Source: Steinernema hermaphroditum
Lineage: Eukaryota > Nematoda > Chromadorea > Rhabditida > Steinernematidae
Length of the DNA stretch: 64,000 nt
Reading direction: 5' to 3'
Assembly (NCBI GenBank): GCA_030435675.1
Contig: CM059625.1
Span: forward strand, 7,378,001 to 7,442,000
How positions within the stretch are numbered: position 1 is the stretch's first letter; the number at the start of each line of letters is the position of its first letter. Made by a program: the position numbers and the translations under genes. Positions 51,976 to 63,942 of the stretch are shown one piece after another. The notes below the pieces were generated by a model. That model ran no database searches and was not told the DNA's origin. It saw nothing but the letters and a program-made list of their open reading frames with translations.

Positions 51976-54218
51976 ATGATGAAATACCATCATCCGTGGT
52001 ACTGTCTTCCTGTCCTATTTGCTCTCCTTCACGCTCATCCTTTTCTTGGACACCATCGGCATGTTCCCGGCATTGAGGTTTGACCGTTAACCTATGCCAC
52101 AACCATAATCCGTTATATGAAGCCCCAACAGGATGCCTTTTTCTATGATCAACGAACTTCGCCAAAGGAAAGTCTAGAATTATTCCCGGAATTCGAACCT
52201 GCTTTCGATACCAACTATGACAGCTTCCTTGGAGGTGAACCTTCGAAAGGCGACACACTGAACTGGGATAAAGATTTCGGCGACTTGTTCGGAAACAAAC
52301 CGTTTTTGCCTTTCCGTCCACCACCAGGCGGGAAAGATGACATAATATCCGATATCTCAGTGTTAATGGACACGCTTCTGGAAGACAATTCCGAGGAAGT
52401 TGAGAAAGAACTGGAAGAAGCGAAGCGGAAGTCTAAGTCAGTAGACGAAGAATTTGAGGAAGGAACGGCCGGCATCGCAGTGAGGCTAACTAAACATGCG
52501 CTTCTCACTGCAGCTCAGGTATTTGCTTTATATCCGAAAGAAACGAACATTAGTCCATTTAGAATATAACGAACTTTTTGGTCCATGACATCTCACGGCT
52601 TTCAATTTCGGACATCACATTGAAGTCAATGGACCTAAACATAACCCTTCATGGCATCAAAACACACTCATATGTACCGCCAAGTGTTGATATTACGGTA
52701 GACGGTGACATCATCACCTTGAAGACATCAAAGGGTTCCGTGAAGCTGTTTGGTCAGTACACAGCCGTTTATAAGACTATCCGCCAAGGGGTCATCGAAG
52801 CGAAAATGAGTGGTTTCGACCTCAACTTAAAATTAAGATTGACCAAGAGCCCTCTTGGATCTCTGAATGTTAGTTTTCTGCTTGTCTGTTGAAGAAAATT
52901 GTGGAGATTAGGTGGAAGTGGTGCAGTGTGCCTCAGTGGTCGAACACCTTCATGTCGATCTGATCAGACATCTCCTGGACCAAGTAACCGACGATGTTCG
53001 CGAGTCTCTGCACAAGCTGAGTACGGCTGCTATCTGCAAATACCTCAACAGTTACGCGCAAAAAGTAAATCGTCACCTAGACAGCGGTATGGCCCTAAAG
53101 GAAATTGACATCCATGTGAGAATTCTGAATGCTTTGAGAATGCTATGAAGTGGATTTTTAGAGTAACGTGCCTCAAGGACAAATGCAGTTCGATTGGAGA
53201 CTAAGCGAGAAACCCGAACTGTTTAGCGATTACGTTGACGTTCCGATGGTTGGTGAATTCACACGGTCGACTCTGAGAACGCCGTTTAAGCCTAATAAGC
53301 TCATGGTAAAAATGAATTTATGCTCGTGGTTTGCATTGAAAACTTCAGAAAAGGATGGACGATCGCAAACGGATGATCTACATATACATGTCCGATTTCA
53401 TCGTCAATTCGTTCTTCTTCCAGTTGGAAGCAATTGCTGATTGGAAAGGAAAGCTCCATAGAGTGCCTGAAATCGCAGCAGCTCTTCGGCTTTCGTGTCC
53501 TGAAACCGAGCTCTGTCTCGGACAGTACGTCGGTAACGTCGGTGACTATGTGGAGAACTCAGGTTGGTTGACATAAACTACTGGTCACGGAAACCGTTCC
53601 ACTTCAGGGCGCATGTACGGTAAAGCGCGTGATCGCCCTCAAGTAAGTTTGACCGACCGCGGAGCTCACTTGAAGATGAATCTGAGCGTGGAATTGACAT
53701 ATCAGCCGAGCAACGAAATGACCCCTCGAACGGTGGCCAGATTCCATACAGATCTGAAGCTGCACATTGATTCTTTCGTTGTGCTGACTAACGAGATTGC
53801 CGAGGTCGAAGGAGAACGGCGATACAGAGTGAACGCTTCTGGGGGAATAGACGAACTAAAGGTGCCTATTGAATATCCTAACAATACAAGGTACTCTCTA
53901 TCTTGCAGCTTCATGAAATTGAAGTTTTCGACGAAAACTGGGAATTTTGCAAAACATCTCTACCGAGCTTTGTTTCACAGCAGAAAGGAAAGCTTGAGGT
54001 ATGTACTCGTTCAAAAACGCAACATCCTAGTGATTACATTGCAGACCGTTTTACGTCAAAATCTTCACACGGTATTCTCCATCAGTGACGGCATCATCCC
54101 AGTTATAAACTCCATTGACGGCCACTTTAGAAAACGCACTCTTGTGGTGGGGCTGGACATCGACATGCAGTCCACTATCTCGGACTTCTTGGAACTTTCG
54201 GACGTTTTCAACTACTAG
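51976..54218 (+). CDS. Secreted BPI/LBP/CETP-family lipid-binding protein
   Basis: BPI-fold proteins are two-barrel proteins that bind lipids such as lipopolysaccharide or phospholipid. Exons 51976-52077, 52123-52518, 52563-52868, 52912-53115, 53162-53305, 53349-53562, 53608-53861, 53909-53998 and 54045-54218 give 627 residues. A signal peptide (WYCLPVLFALLHAHPFLG) is followed by an acidic, Phe/Pro-rich spacer and then the first barrel (VHDISRLSISDITLKSMDLN, VDGDIITLKTSKGSVKLFGQ). A cysteine-bearing helix follows (CASVVEHLHVDLIRHLLDQV ... TAAICKYLNSYA), typical of the first barrel, then the second barrel (MIYIYMSDFIVNSFFFQLEA ... GLDIDMQSTISDFLELSD). AATAAA lies at 54313. The family call rests on overall layout and hallmark phrases, and the ligand is unknown. 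The ~100-residue acidic spacer after the signal peptide is unusual. Confidence 0.88.
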
Positions 54219-55333
54219 TCGGAATATGGAGTACAAGCTTTATGCGTCTTCTTTAGCAATGAGCCTCTTGTCGCCATGGACACTTCAGCAGAGCCGCGTT
54301 TTGGTCTGTGACAATAAATACAAAACTCTCCACGGTTACTTTTGCTTATTCATTGTTTATGGTACCTATTAGGGGCAATCAGTGTCCATGTTTGTGAGCC
54401 GACGTTTGACAGTTAAACCTCGCAAAAGACGATATAAAATCGGTGCAGCAAAAACACTTTATTACTGAACTATGCACTCTAACTGCCACAGGACTTTATA
54501 GGGCGGGCCGCCCAACGATAGACTGATAATAAAACACTACAACAGGACAATGCAAAGGTAAAAATGGTTTCCTTGTCCTTGAAACAAAGAAACACAAAGT
54601 CATAACAAAAGCTGTTCAAGGCATGGTAAGCGCACAAAAAAATGCTGCAGGATGTTGAATTTGAATGTACACAGTTGTTGAAACGGGTTGATGACGTAAG
54701 TAAGTTCTAACTAAGTTCTACATGTGCCGCTGACAAGACTGTCCCAGCTTAAGAAAAAGACGTCCGAAGTCCACTTGGAAACATGCTGTCTCAGGAGGCC
54801 AATTTTCTTTGTCAGTTTTGGGGCATTTTTTCCTCATTTGGTCTTTATTTCCGCATAGCACAATTGATCTTATTTAGTCCTTATATGTTCATGGTAACTC
54901 TGCGTGTCATCTACCTGCTGCGAGCTTTTGTCACTTGTTGTCCTCTTTAACCATTTGGAAGCGTCGCAATTTACAGAAAGTGCAGATAAATTTTTCCATA
55001 TTTTTTAGATTTCTCCTCGCTATAACGTTGACGAGCATAAACGTAGATTCATTTGTTTGCTAAGCTCCTTCCCTATAGGTGATTAATTCGACTCATCGGC
55101 TATAATGTAACACGGTCCCTGATATATGCTTTTCAAAACCAATGTTCGTTATATCGGAATTTTTCTCCGTTCATTCCTTTTCAATTTCTAATTGATTTGA
55201 ATTTAACTCCTTTCGTAACCTGTGAACAATTCGGGTATCTTCGATTTATGCATACAAAAGGAAATAAATATGTGAATCAGCATGAAATGCATTCCTGATG
55301 AACAAACTGCAAGCAAATGAGCTGACAGGGCAT
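54219..55333. other. Convergent intergenic stretch
   Basis: The BPI-like gene (plus) and a DB-module gene (minus) end here. The 1.1 kb is AT-rich with no coherent ORF or repeat. The BPI gene's polyadenylation signal (54313-54318) is the only item. Confidence 0.6.
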
Positions 55334-56086
55334 TTAAAATATCTGGCGGTTCAGATCGTGCCAGAAGCAACTCTTCATTTGCTCGAAGCGGTCGTAGCAG
55401 CCAATGTAGCTCATGTCCAGTTGTGTGACGTTGCCAGGACGTTGGTCGCAGAACGTAAGGCACCTTTCACCAGCCAACGTGGTCGTCACTCCGTTTCGAA
55501 CGCAACACTCGCGGTGATCACGGCCTTGTGCCGCGCAAAACTGAATTTCTGCCGATGCTTCGATTGGGCAAGCATCAACTTTAAAATACATGTTGGTTAG
55601 CTAAACAGTTCACTATAGCGGTCGAAAATAAGTGTGAACAAACCGCTTCCTTTGTGAATGTTTGGAAAGTGCACTTTTGAAGGCACGCGTCAGGAAGGCC
55701 CCTTTCTTCACAGCATCGCATGAACATCTCATCAGGATTCTGACAAATATTTAGAGTTTAAAAAATTTGAATCGCAATACCAAGTTTTGCTGTGACGAAC
55801 GGAATCGGTTAAGACCAAATATAGCTGATCCTTGCACAGTTCTTTCTGAGTGCGCTCTCACTCTCCGACGTGCGCAGCCGTAGTTGCCGCAAGAGTATCC
55901 TGGAGAACATGAGCCTGGCATGCACGAAACCGTAGGGGTATAGCAGGGCCCCAACCCACACACTCCCGACGCCACACACTAAACCAAGCAGTAGTTAAGG
56001 ACCTGATAGTGAACCGAACATACGGCATGAGTAGCCTTGATAATTGTGGTAGTAAGCAGGAAAGTCATCAGCATCGAAGAAGTCAT
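55334..56086 (-). CDS. Secreted DB-module protein (short form)
   Basis: Nematode-specific secreted protein; function unknown. Exons (minus) are 56086-56024, 55978-55781, 55739-55644 and 55600-55334, giving 207 residues. Exon 1 is a signal peptide (MTSSMLMTFLLTTTIIKATH). A first cysteine cluster (CGLGPCYTPTVSCMPGSC, SPGYSCGNYGCARRR) is followed by a C-terminal DB module with twelve cysteines: RCCEERGL, ACLQKC, DACP, FCAAQGRDHRECC, CLTFC, GCYDRF, SCFWHD. All junctions are in phase. It lies 550 bp downstream of the GH31 gene on the same strand. It resembles the long DB gene at 32279 only in the module, so they are not recent duplicates. Confidence 0.88.
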
Positions 56087-56636
56087 GATGCAGCCGTATG
56101 AGAAGCGAAACGGAGGGACTGTCTGAGTGACCAGTGGTCACAGCCCCTGAAATACCCTCGAAAGGGGGCGGGAGGACGCACAGATCGTACGTAAACAAAA
56201 GCTGTACTTTTCGAACGCATGACGGAAAGCTCTGGCTCGTTTTATTATTTCTACTGTTTGAGAGATAAAGATACATCAACACTTGGCCCCATCGCTTTTT
56301 TTTCGTCAAATTGTGCTGTTAAAGCAAATATTAGAAAGAAAAATTCGGCGATCATCTCTGTTCATCGAGCACGCCAACAAAGACACATGACCGGATGGGT
56401 GTTAAAGGTAAATCCCCTCACCGCGCGGATATCCAATTTCCCTTTCTGCTGTTATAACGAAAACTATCACGCTTCAAGGGAGCGCAAAATTAAAATCAGT
56501 GATGCGATATACGACATTTGCATAATCATCGAAACATAAAAATCAGCATTATCACTCGCTTTCTTTTAATCTCCAGAAGTAAGGAAGGTCATGGAGTGGG
56601 GCCTGGAAATGAACGTATTTTGTTTCGTGTCTGAAT
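56087..56636. other. Intergenic stretch between GH31 and DB-module genes
   Basis: These 550 bp contain the GH31 3' UTR and the promoter side of the DB-module gene. No other feature is visible. Confidence 0.6.
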
Positions 56637-58824
56637 CTACTTTAGTACCTCGACTTTAACGGTCGTTCCACCTGAGCAACGGACGCCATCATGTCCAAGC
56701 CAGTCTCCATCCGGCAATATCACTTTCCTAGTCCTTTGATGCTGCCGAATAACGGGAGCCACCATAAGGTCATCGCCAACAAAGAACTGATTGTCGCATT
56801 CAAACGCTTCTTTACTTTCAACAACCCACCACAACGGTCTACATACTATAGGATTAGAATTTGACACATCTTTAACATACCTGATGGGCACCTCTCCCCT
56901 AGTCGCCGATTCAAAAGTCTTGATTAAATAGTGCAAATATTTCCTTCTTTTAGTCATCATTTTCTGACAAATCTCCACTGTTTCCTCGTCGTAATCCCAC
57001 GGGGAGATCGAGAACTGCATTGCGAACAAAAATGTGTTCAACTATAAAGGAACCATGCAACGTGAACTGCAGCATGATCTCACATTACCTGAACCCATCG
57101 AATAAAGAGCTCTTTGTCGCAATGTGTTCCGTCATAGGCATTGCCACCAATCATGTCGGGTAGGTTGAAATGATAGCCGCAGATGGCAAGGTTGAAGAGA
57201 ATGGGAAGAACGGTCTCGATTCCGCAGTCCTTCCAAGAGGAGAGTCGATCCATCGTCCGCACAAGGACCCCTTGCTTTTGAGTGCGCCAAGCGGTCCTCA
57301 CTTCGGCGGCATACGACGACGCAAATGTAACAAACGCTTTCGAGAAGTCATTTGGTGTAAATCCTTGGTTCAGAAGAAAATCTTTGGGGAGGTAGTCAAC
57401 TTCTCCTGCATCGAACTTGAAACGTTGCACTCCCAGCTGTTATATCGTTGATATAAGTGAACCGAAAATTTATCATACCTTCCGAAGACTGTCTAACTCA
57501 GACGATAGCCATTCGCACGCTTTAGGGTGTGTTATATCCAGAATGTATGAGTCACCATGCCACCACCGAGTAATGCCGAGTTTCCCATCGCTCGTTTTTA
57601 CAAATATTTCGTGCAGGTTCCGGTTCTTAGCTGTTTTTGAACTGAGTGCGACGAAGGGATGTATCCAAAGGGTAAATTCGATATTTTTCGATTTTAGGAG
57701 CTCAGCAACTTTTGGTATGTTGGGGAACTTATGCTGATCGAACTAAATATTGCAGTAGAATACTGTATGAAGAGCCAAGTGTTACACAACCCTGTTGCAA
57801 TCAGAACCAAAAACAAGAGAAAGGATGTCTAAAGTAACTATACCTCAAATTCTCCATATTCGGTGCTCCACTTGTCATCGAGTTCTAGCTGGGAAATCTC
57901 AAATCCGTGTGCTTCGACTTCGCCCACGAAATCGAGAAGACTCCGTTCGTTCACGGTCTCTTTGTATCTCGCCCATGTTGTCCAAATAGGCTTCTCTATT
58001 ACTAATTTTGTGGGAGTCACTGCATAAAATAAGAAATGCTCTTACGTATTGTGGACTTACTCTTTGGGTAGTCAAAGACTAGGGATTTGTGCTGTAGATA
58101 AAATGATCTCAATGAGTTATGGGAATATCCAATGAAAATACGGTAGCGGAGAAGAGATTCCGTTGGGATCAAAAAAAAAACTTCTATTTTCCACAGGACA
58201 ATGTGAAACAAACCTGGAAATTCCTGAACGGGGCTTCATAGGGAAGAGATTGCAGATTGAGGTATCCCTCTTTATGCTGGGTCCAAAGCGGAACACACTC
58301 ATCGGAGACATGCACAGCTACCAGGTTTGATGACAACCAGTAAGGTTCATAGCAATTAAGCGATGACTAAAGACTAACGTGCGATAGAGTGATCTTGAAA
58401 TTTGGCATACTTCAAATAGGTCACCAGTTATAAATGGTGCGAACTCGTGTGATGATTTGGGAAGAGGCCATTGCATGTTGTTGGTCTGTGGACCACCGTA
58501 CCAAGAGGCTTCATTAAGATTGATCGTATCTTTGAGGTACCGTATTCTTCCGAGCTTTGACCACTCGAAATCGTAATGTTCAAAGCCACCTTGGTCAGAA
58601 GTTCTGATTATTTGACATGAATGAACACTTTGATCGGACACAAACCTCACAATGTTCAACTGAGCAGTTTCAAAGTCAATGGTAGTGGTTGTATGGGTAG
58701 AATGGACGGTGCTAACAGCTCCCAGTGACTCACCAATGTGAATGCGCAAAATATTTTCATTGTCCCTCAAGAAGTCGCACACCTTTGACGCTGTATTAAC
58801 ATTGATTTGAACTCTTGCTGACAT
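56637..58824 (-). CDS. Glycoside hydrolase family 31 protein (MYORG/SITS type)
   Basis: GH31 enzymes of this branch are alpha-glycosidases; human MYORG is an ER/Golgi alpha-galactosidase. Exons (minus) are 58824-58411, 58366-58214, 58091-58061, 58019-57844, 57742-57479, 57436-57089 and 57041-56637, giving 596 residues. The N-terminal beta-sandwich includes WYGGPQTNNMQWPL. The barrel has EKPIWTTWARYK, LELDDKWSTEYGEFEFDQHK, FTLWIHPFV, the nucleophile motif RFKFDAGE (D355), and NLPDMIGGNAYDG. The C-terminal part has RPLWWV and FFVGDDLMVAPVI. The acid/base aspartate cannot be assigned with certainty. Unlike MYORG, no membrane anchor or signal peptide precedes MSARVQ; an acceptor (TTTCAG, 58839-58850) lies 14 bp upstream of the ATG, so a missing upstream coding exon is unlikely but possible. 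Confidence 0.92.
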
Positions 58825-58838
58825 GAACTGGGGTAGAA

Positions 58839-58850
58839 CTGAAACGATCC
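58839..58850 (-). promoter_or_regulatory. Probable trans-splice acceptor of the GH31 gene
   Basis: On the minus strand GGATCGTTTCAG ends 14 bp before the GH31 ATG. The preceding gene on that strand (MGAT1) stops 373 bp upstream, so this could be an operon-type or an independent SL site. Confidence 0.5.
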
Positions 58851-59197
58851 TTCCAACCGCATTGTCACATTAATCAAACAACATCATTAAGTTTATAATA
58901 ATCAACCCATTTAGATATGGAATACTGACAGAGCGCCATCTCATATAGCATAGGTATGAGCGCAAGTACATCAATAGAAATTCTTTATCTAGATCACAAC
59001 TATTTTATCAGTGTATAACAGGTAGGTGTGTTTCAACTTGAAACCGGATGATGAGGCAAGAAAGGATTCAATATAAAACTATAAAGGAACGTAAATTTCC
59101 AGTACCCGTGAAAGGGAGAGATGTTATGGCAGGGGTCGTAAGTGAACTACACAAAGAGAATGTGCACACTTGATAGTAGTTTCGAAAAAGTGAATTT
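58851..59197. other. Short gap between MGAT1 and GH31
   Basis: These ~350 bp are AT-rich, without an ORF of note and without a clear AATAAA on the minus strand. This is compatible with either a short promoter or an operon spacer. Confidence 0.5.
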
Positions 59198-61146
59198 TTA
59201 GTTAACGATGACATCGGACCAACTCTTCAGAAGCCTCATGCGGTTTCTCTTCTTAAACCATTCAGTCATTCCTGGGTCCGCTGGATCGCATTTTCCAGTC
59301 CATCTACAATATAGCAACTCAATATAGTACCTTTCAGTAAACGCAATATGTTATCCGATAGAGCAAAACTCACTTTCCGGGGCGGCAATACAACTCTTCG
59401 AACTCTAGGTAGCGGCTCATTCTGTCCCAGTCTGCAGTATACAAATAAGATGACGAAGTTCCATTCAGAAGTAATTTTTCGTCGAAGTTTCCGTGAACGG
59501 CATACACGCGAGACCCATCCTTCATGAACGGAACGATGCCGTAGTAAGCAGTTCGAGCCATTCCCGACTAAAGCCACAAAATAACACAATTGTGTTACAA
59601 TTTACAAAATACTGGTTCTTACCCTGATATCGCTCATCAGTTTATATTTTTTCGCAATTGCTCGAAACTCACGAGGGTTTTTGTAAATGGTTTTGTACGT
59701 TTTCGTAGCATCCAAAGTACCATCGAGAAGTTCAAATGTAAGTGGTTCGGCATTCTTCACAATAGCCGCCAAGGAAACATCATATTCCTTTTTCTTCAGC
59801 GAGTCAACGTTCACTTTAGAGAAGTCCACAGGAGAATCAGGTAAATGTATAGAACTAAGGAAAGTTTTGAAAAGCCCGCTGAAATTGTGCGGATTAGCGA
59901 ACAGCTCGTCAATCAAGTGATTTTACTTGCTGGAACCTTTTCCGGCAACTTTCATGTTGTGCGCAGTTCTCGATACTTCGGGACGAATGCAGGCTCGTCC
60001 TTTCCTCACTTCAGGTCTTCGTAACCAGTCGTCCCAGTAGGCTTCTGGCCAGTTCGCAGAAAGCTCCTTCCAAACAGAAGCTGTTAACATCCAACCTGAA
60101 TGAGTAGACAATACAACAAACGCAAGGCTCAAAACGTGATTCTCACCTAGTCCCGGAAAAAAATCTGTTCTGTATAGCAGATCACTTTTACTGCGATCAG
60201 TCACTGAGGCAGCTCCATTGTCATTCCAAGCGGAAATACACCACAAAGAAATATCATCAAATAAAAGATGCTTTGTCGCTGCAAAATAAGAAAAGAAATC
60301 CTCAGAAATGTCGAGATCATCTGAACATTTCTATTGACTTTTCACGCGCGTTTTTCTATAACCTTCTGTTATGATTACTGTCGTGTATCCCATTTCGAAG
60401 AAGACACGATCAAGCGCCCATTTATAATGCTGAGCGATGTAGAAATAGTTCTTCGCTGCTTTTTGACCAGGACTCCCAACGCCCACACGGTCTTTATGCT
60501 ACAAATAAAAGTAATGCTTATATGGTCAATTGTCGTAACTTACATGAATAAAAAAAATATTTGCTGTGCTGTTGACATACGACGCAGCTAAACGAGATAC
60601 AGATTCTGTAGTGCCATCTTGACTGATTATAATTGGAATATGTGGATAGGAAGGACGAAATCTGAAGAACGTCGTAGTGATCTTGGCCGTAGTGATAACA
60701 TAAAACTTACTTCAGTAACTGCTCTAAATGATTTCTTAACGCGGCTTCACGAGTTGCTGACATGACTAACACCGCCGTTTGTGAAGGTCCATGTGCCTAG
60801 GAGCAAATAATAACAAGTTGTAAACAAAGCTTCCAATATACTTGAGGGACTGACTCGACACTTTCCATGTCATGTTTTATATCAACAGTAGACTCTCTGG
60901 GCACATTCTGGACAACCTAAAGTAAAACCTTAATGCGTTTCAGAATTATCCACGTACGCGTACCGGAAACTGTAGTAGAACATAGCCGGTCTTTGATAGA
61001 AACAACAGACCTGTAGACACCAGCATAAACACGAGAAGTCGTTTCAGCCTGCGATTGTGTTTTGCGTACCTACTGACTCGATTGAAGAAGAACTGAAAAG
61101 AACAGTATTTAGCCATATACTAACAAACTGCTTGAGGATTTACCAT
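59198..61146 (-). CDS. MGAT1: Alpha-1,3-mannosyl-glycoprotein 2-beta-N-acetylglucosaminyltransferase (GnT-I)
   Basis: Golgi type II membrane enzyme that adds the first GlcNAc to Man5GlcNAc2, opening hybrid, complex and paucimannose N-glycans. Exons (minus) are 61146-61144 (the ATG alone), 61092-60964, 60916-60842, 60796-60711, 60661-60544, 60498-60363, 60320-60147, 60095-59927, 59878-59623, 59567-59374 and 59303-59198, giving 481 residues. The anchor is RLLVFMLVSTGLLFLS (~residues 20-35). Catalytic motifs: PIIISQDGT, FYIAQHYKWAL, the metal-binding E182-D-D-L-D186, WCISAWNDNGA, LLYRTDFFPGLGWML, AYWDDWLRRPEVRKGRACIR and PEVSRT. These match GnT-I throughout. The C-terminal extension (CRPGKWTGKCDPADPG) is longer than in human. 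C. elegans has three paralogues (gly-12, -13, -14); I cannot say which this is. Confidence 0.95.
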
Positions 61147-62280
61147 GATGAAAGACGGATATTTAGAAACTGATTTCCATCTGAAAATGGCCGAGCTATC
61201 TACATGTGGCGAACCCAAAACAGACACGAACGCCAATAAACAACACACTTACTCGGCTAACGATTCACTCGATTAAAGAAACCCCATATAACAGACAGGC
61301 CATTTTTGCCATTACGGTTTTTGCCGTACCGTAATGGTAAAAATTTTGTACCTATGACAGTTAATATCGATAATTCCATGTTAATATCGATAAAATTTGT
61401 ACCTATGACAGTTAATATCCAATTCCTAGAGCGATAATTCCATCGACCACTTCTAACAGTCGTCTTTAACTGGCGATCAACTTGATTAAGCCGGTTAGAC
61501 TCAGCATTATCAGTATTTATTCTGCACTGAAAAACATGGGCGTCCGGGAAAAACTTTTTTCCCAGGAGTTTTTTTAATAAGCGTCCAGGAACTTTTTAAT
61601 AGGCGATTCTCGTCTTTTTTTTGCTATACCTCAAACCAATTCATTGAAATCGAAAAGTGAGGACGTAGCGGAAAAGCAAACAGCGTTGGAGGAAGCAAAT
61701 GAACTGACATTTAAAACTGTTGCTAAGCATGAAAAAGCCCAATTCGAGGCTTGGGCAAGCAAGTTGCAGTCTCCCGTAATAACAAATATAATCAACGAGT
61801 TTGTGAAATCGATCGCATTCAGTTCTACGTGCGTGTAAATCGCAGCCCGCCGCACACACGTGTCCAAATGACAGCTATTCAAATGAAGGTAAATATTGCG
61901 TCCCGCCGGCCTTATTGCACTGTTTCGAACGGTTCTAGCTGAACCGAACACTCGAACAATTGAGATATTCCGCCGCGATACGCCTGGAACATCGAACAAA
62001 TGTTGTATTTTTGAACTTGCAGGCATGCTATTCAATTGTCTTCCATAAAAAAACCTAGTCAACAGCTGTTAGATTGAAAATATGATATTGTTACAATGAT
62101 TCGCGTTACATGTTATATTGCGAGATCGCGACGTTTTTTTTTGTTTTTTCTTTTCGTTTTATTTATGAAAAGTCTGTTCTTAACTTTGAAATTTGCAAAC
62201 GTGTTTTCAAATCATATTAATACCGGCGCGTCTGGTTTTGCTAATTCCTAATTTAGTATGCTAATCTTCTTTATCATCTT
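61147..62280. other. Divergent promoter region with small repeats
   Basis: This is shared upstream DNA of MGAT1 (minus) and ALG3 (plus). It contains a 9-bp-stem hairpin (CCATTACGG/CCGTAATGG, 61309-61337) and a direct repeat of about 26 bp with TTTGTACCTATGACAG at ~61346 and ~61395. A plus-strand open frame near 61644-61838 (EKQTALEEANELTFKTVAKH) reads like protein but has no ATG, and I cannot place it in a gene. Confidence 0.5.
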
Positions 62281-62291
62281 TCGCTTTTCAG
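62281..62291 (+). promoter_or_regulatory. Probable spliced-leader acceptor of ALG3
   Basis: TCGCTTTTCAG ends 19 bp before the ALG3 ATG with no coding exon upstream, consistent with SL trans-splicing. Confidence 0.55.
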
Positions 62292-62310
62292 AACCTTTTC
62301 CTCTCTCCAA

Positions 62311-63942
62311 ATGGGATGCAGTCTCTTCCAGAGCTGCGTAAGGACGCTCTTCACTGTTAATTCGTTCGGGTTCTTTGTCGTCGCATCGTTGCTGACAATA
62401 GCGGAGGTTCTCGTGACTTTCGGAGTGATTCGCTATGTTCCATGTACGTTACTTTTGTTTTTCGACGCGCTTGTTAAATATAAACCCTCTAGATACGGAA
62501 ATCGACTGGTCCACATATATGCAGCAGGTGGAATGCTACTTAAATGGCACACGTAACTATGCTCTCATCACCGGAGACACTGGTCCAATAGTGTACGTTT
62601 TCCTCGTCATATTTTCTTTATGTTTTTTGGAGATTTCAGGTATCCAGCGGGTCACCTTTTTATATTCCGCTTTTTGTACTCATTAACTGAGAACGGGACA
62701 AATATTTCACGTGCTCAGTATATCTTTGGAGGGCTCTACATTTTGACAATTTTGCTTGTCTTTAGAATATACGCAAAGACCAGATCTGTTTGTCATGCAT
62801 TGCACAAATTCTTTAATTGGGACGGCTCATTTAGATTCCACCATTTGTGCTGGTTTTGCTGTGTTGTACGTCTTACCGAATCCATTCGATTTTTATGCTT
62901 CGGCTCTTCAACGACCCTGTGGCTATGTTCTTGCTGTACCTGGCGATCAATTTCCTCATTAGCCAACAATGGTTTTTGGGATGCGTTTTGTACAGCCTTG
63001 CGGTATCAGTTAAGATGAACATTCTTCTCTTCGCTCCAGCACTGTTCTTCATTTTGCTGTTTAGCAATGGGATTTTTCTTACGGCGTTTTATTTATCCGT
63101 GTGTGCTGCCGTACAGGTATTCTTTGCTTTTACGCTACATTATATAACGTTAAGTTACGTTTTAGGTTGTTATAGCTGCTCCATTTTTGATACACGATCC
63201 GCTCTCATACGTAATGAGAAGCTTCGAGTTGGGTCGTGTTTTTATGTACAAGTGGACCGTTAACTGGCGAATTCTGCCCGAAAGTGTGTTTTTGGACAAG
63301 CGCATCCATTTGGTCTTGCTATTACTGCATGTTGTGGTGTTGCTTGTTTTTGCTTTCAAGATGTGGTTCCGGTAAAGAAAGCTGTGTTGTTCTTGCCTTT
63401 ACCTGTCATTTCAGATCGCAAGGAGGTTTACTGCTACTTTTGCGGAATTTTGCTTATGGTCCGAGAACTCGTATTGGCATTCAGGATGCTCTGTATGCGT
63501 TATTCACTTCGAACTTAATTGGCATAACCTTTGCCCGTTCTTTGCATTACCAGTTTTATAGTTGGTATTTTCACTCCCTTCCTTTTATTCTCTTCATCAA
63601 CATGTATCGGATGGAGGACGCTTATGGAAAAAAGTTAGCAATTTTACATAAATCATTACCTGTTCTATGAGAATCTTTCTAGAGATGGAGAAGGAACACC
63701 GACTGTACCCTGGAAAGGCATTATTTTGCGGTACTAACGTATCAACTTCTACAGGTCTTACCGTTAGAATATTTAGGGTTGCGATATTGTTGGGAATTGA
63801 GTATTGCTGGAACGTGTATCCGTCAACGGTTTTCAGTTCGGGTCTGTTGCATGTTCTCCATGCTCTAATTTTTGTGGTACTCGTACTCACACGAGAGCGA
63901 AGTCCTGTTCCTCATTCGCGCAAAGGCAAGAAAGCCCTTTAA
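62311..63942 (+). CDS. ALG3: Dol-P-Man:Man5GlcNAc2-PP-Dol alpha-1,3-mannosyltransferase
   Basis: Multi-pass ER enzyme that adds the first lumenal mannose during lipid-linked oligosaccharide assembly for N-glycosylation. Exons 62311-62443, 62493-62592, 62640-62787, 62835-63116, 63166-63371, 63415-63603 and 63777-63942 give 407 residues. Hallmarks: [19 protein letters not shown] with [12 protein letters not shown] (lumenal catalytic loop), [86 protein letters not shown] and [15 protein letters not shown]. The last junction (63604-63776) is uncertain. The chosen pair keeps the frame but leaves fewer residues between SLPF and the last conserved segment than in human ALG3, so an extra small exon may exist. 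It is divergently arranged with MGAT1. Confidence 0.92.
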
